In this document: piece after piece, positions 59,433-64,000 of the stretch | How the letters are laid out: each line of letters opens with the position of its first letter | Numbering within the stretch: the first letter of the stretch is position 1 | Made by a program: the position numbers and the translations under genes | Notes under the pieces: model-generated | What the model was told of the DNA's origin: nothing | Databases searched by the model: none | What the model saw: the letters and a program-made list of their open reading frames with translations, nothing else | From: Alkalispirochaeta americana | GTDB lineage: Bacteria; Spirochaetota; Spirochaetia; DSM-27196; Alkalispirochaetaceae | Direction: 5' to 3' | DNA length: 64,000 bases | NCBI RefSeq assembly: GCF_900156105.1 | Contig: NZ_FTMS01000006.1 | Span: 1-64,000 of the forward strand

Positions 59433-59948
59433 ATGACACAGTTGCGTTCCCCCTCCGGAACGAGCCTCCGGGCTCTGGTTTGTGTTCTTTCGCTTCTCCT
59501 CTCTCTCTCCGCCCTTGCCGGATGCCAGGGTGCCCCCGAAGAGATACCTCCCGATCTCAGCAGGATGGAGATGTTTCAGCGGGCCCAGGAGGCCGCCGAC
59601 CGAAACCAGTGGGATCTGGCGCTCCGCTACTACCGGGAGTTTTCCCAGCGGTTCCCCGAGGATCGCGGCGCCATTATGGAAGCCGAGTACGAGATTGCCT
59701 TCATTTCCTACAAGCAACGGGATTACACCGAAGCGCGGCAACGCTTCCTGGCGATCCTCGCCACCTATGAGGAAGACACCAGCGGATCCCTGCCGGAATG
59801 GCCGCGCGTACTGGCAAACCGTCTTCTGGAAATCATCGCCGAACGAACCGAGGGGGATCAATCTGGAGGGACAGAACCCGATGGAAATGACCCCGAAGGG
59901 GAAGGAAATGACCCCGAAGGGAATGAAGATGATACACAGCCTCTCTGA
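59433..59948 (+). CDS. Small lipoprotein with tetratricopeptide-like helices
   Basis: A 171-residue lipoprotein: signal peptide LRALVCVLSLLLSLSALAGC with lipobox LAGC, then a TPR-like body (AADRNQWDLALRYYREFSQR, AFISYKQRDYTEARQRFL) as in outer-membrane assembly lipoproteins of the BamD/YbgF kind. The C-terminus is acidic with a repeated NDPEG unit from a 21 bp DNA repeat. It is probably periplasm-facing. It is leaderless (-10 box 7 nt before ATG) and overlaps galK by 20 nt. Confidence 0.82.
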   Translation: MTQLRSPSGTSLRALVCVLSLLLSLSALAGCQGAPEEIPPDLSRMEMFQRAQEAADRNQWDLALRYYREFSQRFPEDRGAIMEAEYEIAFISYKQRDYTEARQRFLAILATYEEDTSGSLPEWPRVLANRLLEIIAERTEGDQSGGTEPDGNDPEGEGNDPEGNEDDTQPL

Positions 59949-61191
59949 CTTTCTGAACCGTGTAACCGACGGCCCCCGGCGCGTAACAGAACTGCGGCGC
60001 CGGTACCGCCAGGCCTACGGGGACGACCCCACGGTGGTGGTGAGCGCCCCGGGGCGAACCGAGATAATAGGAAACCATACCGACCATAACAACGGCCGCG
60101 TGGTGGCGGCAGCGATCACCCAGGACACACTGGTGGTGGCCGGGCCATCCCAGACGCCCCGGGAAAGCACCCTGCGCCTCCTCTCGCTCGGGTGGGATCA
60201 GGAGTTCTCCCTGGATCTGGCTCACCCCGACAGGATGTCCCACGATACGGAACGACTCATGCTGGGGGTGGCCGAGGGGCTGGCCCAGCGGGATCTTCCC
60301 GCGCCTCCTTACTGGGGGTGCATGGAGAGCCGGGTTCTCCCGGGAAGCGGTCTCAGTTCATCGGCAGCCCTGGAGGTCGCCCTGGCGGGGGTCCACGGCG
60401 CTCTGGCGGGAGTCAATATATCTCCCCTGGAGGCAGCCCTGGCAGGGAAGTACGCCGAGAATACCCACATGAACAAGCCCAGCGGCCTCATGGACCAGCT
60501 TGCCTCGGCCTTGGGCGGCATGAACGCCATCGACTTTATCGATCCCGAGGCACCTCGGATTCACCGGATGGAAGTTGATTTCTCCCGCACCAATCACACC
60601 CTGGTGGTGGTCCACACGGGAGGCTCCCACGCTGACCTCACCGATGATTACGCCTCGATCCCCCGGGAGATGAAAGCCGTGGCCAAGGCCCTGGAGGCAG
60701 AAACCCTCTCGGAGACCTCCCGCAAGGACCTTCTGGCACACCTTTCGTCGCTCCGGGCGCAAGCGGGAGACAGGGCCGTTCTTCGGGCGCTCCACTTTTT
60801 TGCCGAGCAGGACCGCGTTTCGGCCTTTGCCGATGCCGCTGACTCACGAAAAACCACCGAACTTCTCCGGATCATCAACGAAAGCGGAGATTCCAGCACC
60901 GGACTGTTGCAGAATATCACCGCCGGTGGAGCCTGGCAGGATCAGTCCCTGGGTCTGGGAATCGCCCTGACCCGATCCTATCTGGAACAACGCCAGGCCA
61001 CCGGGGCTTGCCGCGTCCACGGCGGAGGATTTGCCGGCACCATGCTGGCAATTATCCCCGACGATCTCCTGCCCGAGTATAGCCATGCCCTGGAACGGGC
61101 CTTCGGCGAAGGGGCCGTGGTTCCTCTGGAAATCCGCCCCCAGGGACTGATGGCAGCGCAACTCGCCGGCACGGAAGATATCCCGGAATAA
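59929..61191 (+). CDS. galK: Galactokinase
   Basis: A 420-residue GHMP kinase: signature SAPGRTEIIGNHTDHNNGRVV, ATP loop LPGSGLSSSAALEVALAG, and ACRVHGGGFAGTMLAI. It phosphorylates galactose at C1 and works with GalE. Family length is about 380-400. Five in-frame ATGs lie at the start because of the 21 bp repeat; ATG 59929 is chosen with AAGGG 7 nt upstream, and 59923 is nearly as good. It lacks a promoter of its own and is coupled to the lipoprotein gene. Confidence 0.94.
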   Translation: MIHSLSDFLNRVTDGPRRVTELRRRYRQAYGDDPTVVVSAPGRTEIIGNHTDHNNGRVVAAAITQDTLVVAGPSQTPRESTLRLLSLGWDQEFSLDLAHPDRMSHDTERLMLGVAEGLAQRDLPAPPYWGCMESRVLPGSGLSSSAALEVALAGVHGALAGVNISPLEAALAGKYAENTHMNKPSGLMDQLASALGGMNAIDFIDPEAPRIHRMEVDFSRTNHTLVVVHTGGSHADLTDDYASIPREMKAVAKALEAETLSETSRKDLLAHLSSLRAQAGDRAVLRALHFFAEQDRVSAFADAADSRKTTELLRIINESGDSSTGLLQNITAGGAWQDQSLGLGIALTRSYLEQRQATGACRVHGGGFAGTMLAIIPDDLLPEYSHALERAFGEGAVVPLEIRPQGLMAAQLAGTEDIPE

Positions 61192-61217
61192 GAATGCTTC
61201 CGGGATCGCCCCTGAAG

Positions 61218-62054
61218 TTAGAGGCCGCGATCCCGCTTTATGGTGTTCCAGGCCTCCTGTATTTCCTGAAACCGTTCCGAGGCGTACTCCACAAACTCCT
61301 GGGGCATTCCCTGGGCCACAATCCGGTCAGGGTGGTACTCCTGCACCAGTTGCCGATAGGTCTGACGCAACTCATCGTCGCTCGCCTCGGGAGTAAGCCC
61401 CAGCACGGAGAAGGCGTAATCGGCTCCCCCCAGATGCTTGTCCCGAATTGCCCGCAGCTCCGCCGCCGAAACTCCCAGCACCGAGGCAACGGAGGAGATG
61501 ATCTTTTCCTCCTGGGGATGAAACTCCTTATTTGCCAGAGCCGTCTCAAAAAGCATATCGATCAGACTGGCCCGCAGATCCGGCTGGTTTCGGGTGCATT
61601 GGGCAAACTGCCGCGCAAAATCTTCTACCGAATAGGGTGAGTTCTTGGCTTCGTTGAAGACCCGGATCGCGAAGGCCCGTTGTTGCCCCGTTACACCCAT
61701 CCTGTCCAGAAAAGAGATGGCCGCTTCTCCCTGCTCCCGGGTGATTCTGCCGTCGGCCTTGGCCAGTTTTCCCAGAATCGAGAAGAGAGCCAGAAAAAAC
61801 GCAGCCTGTCGTTCTTCCCGGTGGCGCTGCTCTCCGTGACCCTGGGTCTGTTGTCCCCAGGGAGCCCCCCCTGTCCGAAAGCCCCCCTCCTGAGACCAGA
61901 CCCGCCGGGAACTCCCCGGCCGGGAGCCACCGGCCTCCTGAGGCTGCTTATCAAAAAGGTGATGTCCGATCGCGGCACCCGCCACCGCCCCCAGGGGGCC
62001 ACCCCCAATCACGAGACCGATGGTCCCTCCCAGAATTTTTCCGAACCAGCTCAT
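61218..62054 (-). CDS. DjlA-like co-chaperone (TerB plus J domain)
   Basis: A 278-residue protein. The N-terminal Gly-rich segment (GKILGGTIGLVIGGGPLGAV) resembles the membrane-anchoring helix of DjlA. A TerB-like helical domain follows (FSILGKLAKADGRITREQGE), then a C-terminal J domain with the HPD motif in QLVQEYHPDRIVAQG. It would recruit DnaK to the membrane. A 40-residue Gln/Gly/Arg-rich linker joins the first two parts. The start ATG 62054 has GAGG 11 nt upstream. Confidence 0.9.
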   Translation of the reverse strand: MSWFGKILGGTIGLVIGGGPLGAVAGAAIGHHLFDKQPQEAGGSRPGSSRRVWSQEGGFRTGGAPWGQQTQGHGEQRHREERQAAFFLALFSILGKLAKADGRITREQGEAAISFLDRMGVTGQQRAFAIRVFNEAKNSPYSVEDFARQFAQCTRNQPDLRASLIDMLFETALANKEFHPQEEKIISSVASVLGVSAAELRAIRDKHLGGADYAFSVLGLTPEASDDELRQTYRQLVQEYHPDRIVAQGMPQEFVEYASERFQEIQEAWNTIKRDRGL

Positions 62055-62157
62055 CCTTGTTGCATCCTCTCTGTTTGTTCGCACACTCCGGATCATCGCA
62101 CACACTCCGGAATGCAGACCACTCCGGGATCAGGAGTTCCGGGGTCGAAAAAGCCCG

Positions 62158-63657
62158 TCACCGCCCTGCCTGGACACGAGCGGCTGTGACCTCCCCACTG
62201 ATCATGCTCATGGTTGTACCCGTTCCGGGAAGCGTGTACTGCCCGGCATAGTAAAGATTTGAAACCTTTTTTGACCTGTTTTTCAACCTGAACCAGGCTG
62301 TCTGAAAGAGGGTCTGTCCCAATCCGAAGGCGTTCCCCTTAAAGGCGTGATAATCCGCAGAGAACTCCTTCAGGGACATGCTTTCCTGAAACATCAGGTG
62401 CTTCCGCAAGGGCCGCCCCGTTTTTTCCTCCATCCGGTCCAGGGCGTGTTCCAGGTAAATCCGACGCTGTTCCGGCGTGTCCTCGAGCCCGGCAGCAACC
62501 GGTATCAGGAGAAAAAGCGCCTCTTTTCCCGGAGGAGCGCAGGTTTTGTCGGTCCGGGAGGGCAGATGCAGGTAGAAGAGCGGTTTTTTGATCCACCGGG
62601 GCTTCTCATAGACCGCATGAAAATGCTCTTCCCAGGGGGCATCAAAGAAAAAGGTATGGTGCTGAAACTCCTCCAGGGGACGATCGAAGGCAAGGTAATA
62701 GTTCACCACAGCCGGCGCCAGCGAGAGGCGATCCCACCGTCCGGGAGAGACCGACCGGTACTCCGGAGGCAGAAGTTGTTGCTCCACATGGTGGTAATCG
62801 GCGTTGGCCACCACCAGGTCGAACTCCTCCTGATAGGTCTCGCCCGCCTGGGTTCGAACCGAGGCCGCCCGGACACGCCGGCCCTCCAGGGAGAGCTCCG
62901 TGACTTCGTGGCCCAGGCGAAACCGTACGCCCAGATCCTCACAAACCTGTTGCATCGCCCGGGCCACAGCGGAAAACCCTCCCTGGGGATACCAGGTTCC
63001 CAGGGAGAAATCAACGTGGTTCATGAGTGTGTACACCGCCGGGGTTTTCCCCGCCCGGCTTCCCAGAAAGACCACGGGAAACTCCAGAATCTTCTGGAGC
63101 GCCCCATGGCGCACCTGGCGGCGAACCCGGGAGCCGTAACTCTGGAAGAGGTTTAACCGGGGCAAATGGGGAATTACCCGGGGGTGGAGAAAGTCGGCGA
63201 TAGAATAATAGTTGCGGAAGACAAAGGAGTCCATGGCCAGGCGATACTTGGCCGCGCAATCCTCCAGATACCGGCTCAGACGGCCTCCGCTTCCCGGCTC
63301 GAGTCGCTCGAAGACATCCCGGGCTCCCTGGGGGTCCGCCGGGAGATCCAGATAGTATTCTCCCTCTTCGCCCAGGGGGGAATCAAAGTAGACCCGATAG
63401 CTGGGATCAACCCGGTGAATCTCGTAGAACTCTTCCCGGGAGCGACCCATTTCCCGAAACCATCGATCGTGTTCCTGGGGCATCCAGTACCAGCTGGGCC
63501 CCATATCAAAGCGGAAGCCCTCCCGGGAAAACTCTCGCGCCCGGCCGCCAACCCAGCTGTTCTTCTCGAGAACCGTTACATCGTAGCCATCCCGGGCAAG
63601 GAACGCCGCTGCTGAAATTCCCCCAAACCCCGCGCCAACCACCAACACGCGTTTCAT
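62158..63657 (-). CDS. Phytoene desaturase (CrtI) family oxidoreductase
   Basis: A 499-residue FAD-dependent carotenoid-type desaturase: RVLVVGAGFGGISAAAFLA, VLEKNSWVGGRARE, FRFDMGPSWYWMP at the N-terminus, and YYAGQYTLPGTGTTMSMISG near the end, typical of CrtI/CrtN. It would introduce double bonds into or isomerise phytoene or a related polyene. No crtB or other carotenoid gene is in the window. AGGAGG lies 5 nt before ATG 63657. Confidence 0.92.
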   Translation of the reverse strand: MKRVLVVGAGFGGISAAAFLARDGYDVTVLEKNSWVGGRAREFSREGFRFDMGPSWYWMPQEHDRWFREMGRSREEFYEIHRVDPSYRVYFDSPLGEEGEYYLDLPADPQGARDVFERLEPGSGGRLSRYLEDCAAKYRLAMDSFVFRNYYSIADFLHPRVIPHLPRLNLFQSYGSRVRRQVRHGALQKILEFPVVFLGSRAGKTPAVYTLMNHVDFSLGTWYPQGGFSAVARAMQQVCEDLGVRFRLGHEVTELSLEGRRVRAASVRTQAGETYQEEFDLVVANADYHHVEQQLLPPEYRSVSPGRWDRLSLAPAVVNYYLAFDRPLEEFQHHTFFFDAPWEEHFHAVYEKPRWIKKPLFYLHLPSRTDKTCAPPGKEALFLLIPVAAGLEDTPEQRRIYLEHALDRMEEKTGRPLRKHLMFQESMSLKEFSADYHAFKGNAFGLGQTLFQTAWFRLKNRSKKVSNLYYAGQYTLPGTGTTMSMISGEVTAARVQAGR

Positions 63658-63691
63658 CGATGCCTCCTGCGCCTCCAGCGCCTTGCTTCGG

Positions 63692-64000
63692 TCAGAACAA
63701 TCCCTGTACCCGCCCCGTTTCCACATCGATATCGATCCCGCGGAAAGCGGGGACACTGGGCAGGCCCGGCATCGTCCGGATATCTCCAGCCAGGGCGTAG
63801 ACAAAGCCTGCTCCTGCACTGGGCCGCAACTCCCGCACTGGAAAGATAAAGTTTTCCGGCGCGTTTTTCAAAGCGGGATCGTGACTCAGGGAAAGATGGG
63901 TCTTGGCGATGCAGACCGGCATGGTGCCGTAGCCCTCTTCCTCGTATCGGGCAATCTGACGGCGTGCCAGAGGGCTCAGCTCGATGTCCCTGGCCCCATA
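63692..64000 (-). CDS. fhs: Formate-tetrahydrofolate ligase, C-terminal fragment
   Basis: The last 102 residues of Fhs; the gene continues off the right edge. LARRQIARYEEEGYGTMPVC leads into VCIAKTHLSLSHDPALKNAP and AGAGFVYALAGDIRTMPGLP, the conserved C-terminal part. Fhs makes 10-formyl-tetrahydrofolate from formate and ATP. It ends 34 nt upstream of the crtI-like gene and may be co-transcribed with it. Confidence 0.95.
   Translation of the reverse strand, partial: YGARDIELSPLARRQIARYEEEGYGTMPVCIAKTHLSLSHDPALKNAPENFIFPVRELRPSAGAGFVYALAGDIRTMPGLPSVPAFRGIDIDVETGRVQGLF

Noticed and set aside
1-64000. CRISPR arrays, transposases, phage genes, rRNA operons
   Set aside because: None seen; the repeats present are short local tandem units, and no mobile-element protein is encoded.

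Overview
The window is GC-rich, densely coded DNA, most likely from a free-living spirochaete of the Spirochaeta/Alkalispirochaeta type. The clues are a DUF5312-like protein, a Treponema-type long phosphofructokinase, periplasmic binding proteins with FAGGK-type signal ends, CheD beside a soluble MCP-like protein, and many conserved proteins of spirochaete flavour. This placement is inference. No rRNA, tRNA, insertion sequence, phage or CRISPR array was seen.

Region 1 (1-16.5 kb) is a catabolic island built around myo-inositol. It encodes inositol 2-dehydrogenase (iolG), inosose dehydratase (iolE), the trihydroxycyclohexanedione hydrolase (iolD) and 5-deoxyglucuronate isomerase (iolB). The usual lower half (iolC kinase, iolJ aldolase, iolA dehydrogenase) is absent from the window. 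In its place are a transaldolase, a CoA-acylating aldehyde dehydrogenase of the sulfoacetaldehyde-dehydrogenase type, and the start of a biotin-dependent acyl-CoA carboxyltransferase. Chemically these could turn 2-deoxy-5-keto-gluconate plus glyceraldehyde-3-phosphate into fructose-6-phosphate plus malonate semialdehyde, then malonyl-CoA, then acetyl-CoA. The island also has an ABC importer (binding protein and two permeases, no ATPase), a glycerophosphodiesterase, two near-identical FadR-type regulators, a LacI regulator and a regulator with a DeoR-type sensor domain. A palindrome with core TCAGA-TAG-TCTGA lies at iolB and at one fadR gene, and half-sites flank the transaldolase and carboxyltransferase promoters.

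Region 2 (16.5-31.6 kb) is housekeeping: a COG0523 GTPase, MltG, a PabB-PabC fusion, a double-thioredoxin/CcdA fusion protein, a dgt-popT-GDPD operon, pseudouridine catabolism (psuK, psuG, a HAD phosphatase), a small heat-shock protein with a sigma-54-like promoter, and rRNA methyltransferase RlmD. Region 3 (31.6-51.4 kb) holds TrmH, spirochaete hypotheticals, a TPR protein, sugar-phosphate enzymes (Pgi, Pfk, GalE, a nucleotidyltransferase), a structured non-coding RNA locus, HflX, Ogt, DUF5312, an aminotransferase with a lipoprotein binding protein, a UgpC/MsmK-type ATPase that may serve the importer of region 1, an MCP-like protein and CheD. Region 4 (51.4-64 kb) holds a FecR-like protein, a spore-photoproduct-lyase homologue, a degenerate ParB-like protein, homoserine dehydrogenase, glycogen phosphorylase, DUF554, a lipoprotein, galactokinase, a DjlA-like protein, a CrtI-family desaturase and the end of formate-tetrahydrofolate ligase.

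A recurring architectural theme is leaderless transcription. Many genes lack a Shine-Dalgarno sequence and instead have a -35/-10 pair with 17-18 bp spacing whose -10 box ends only 6-9 nt before the start codon.
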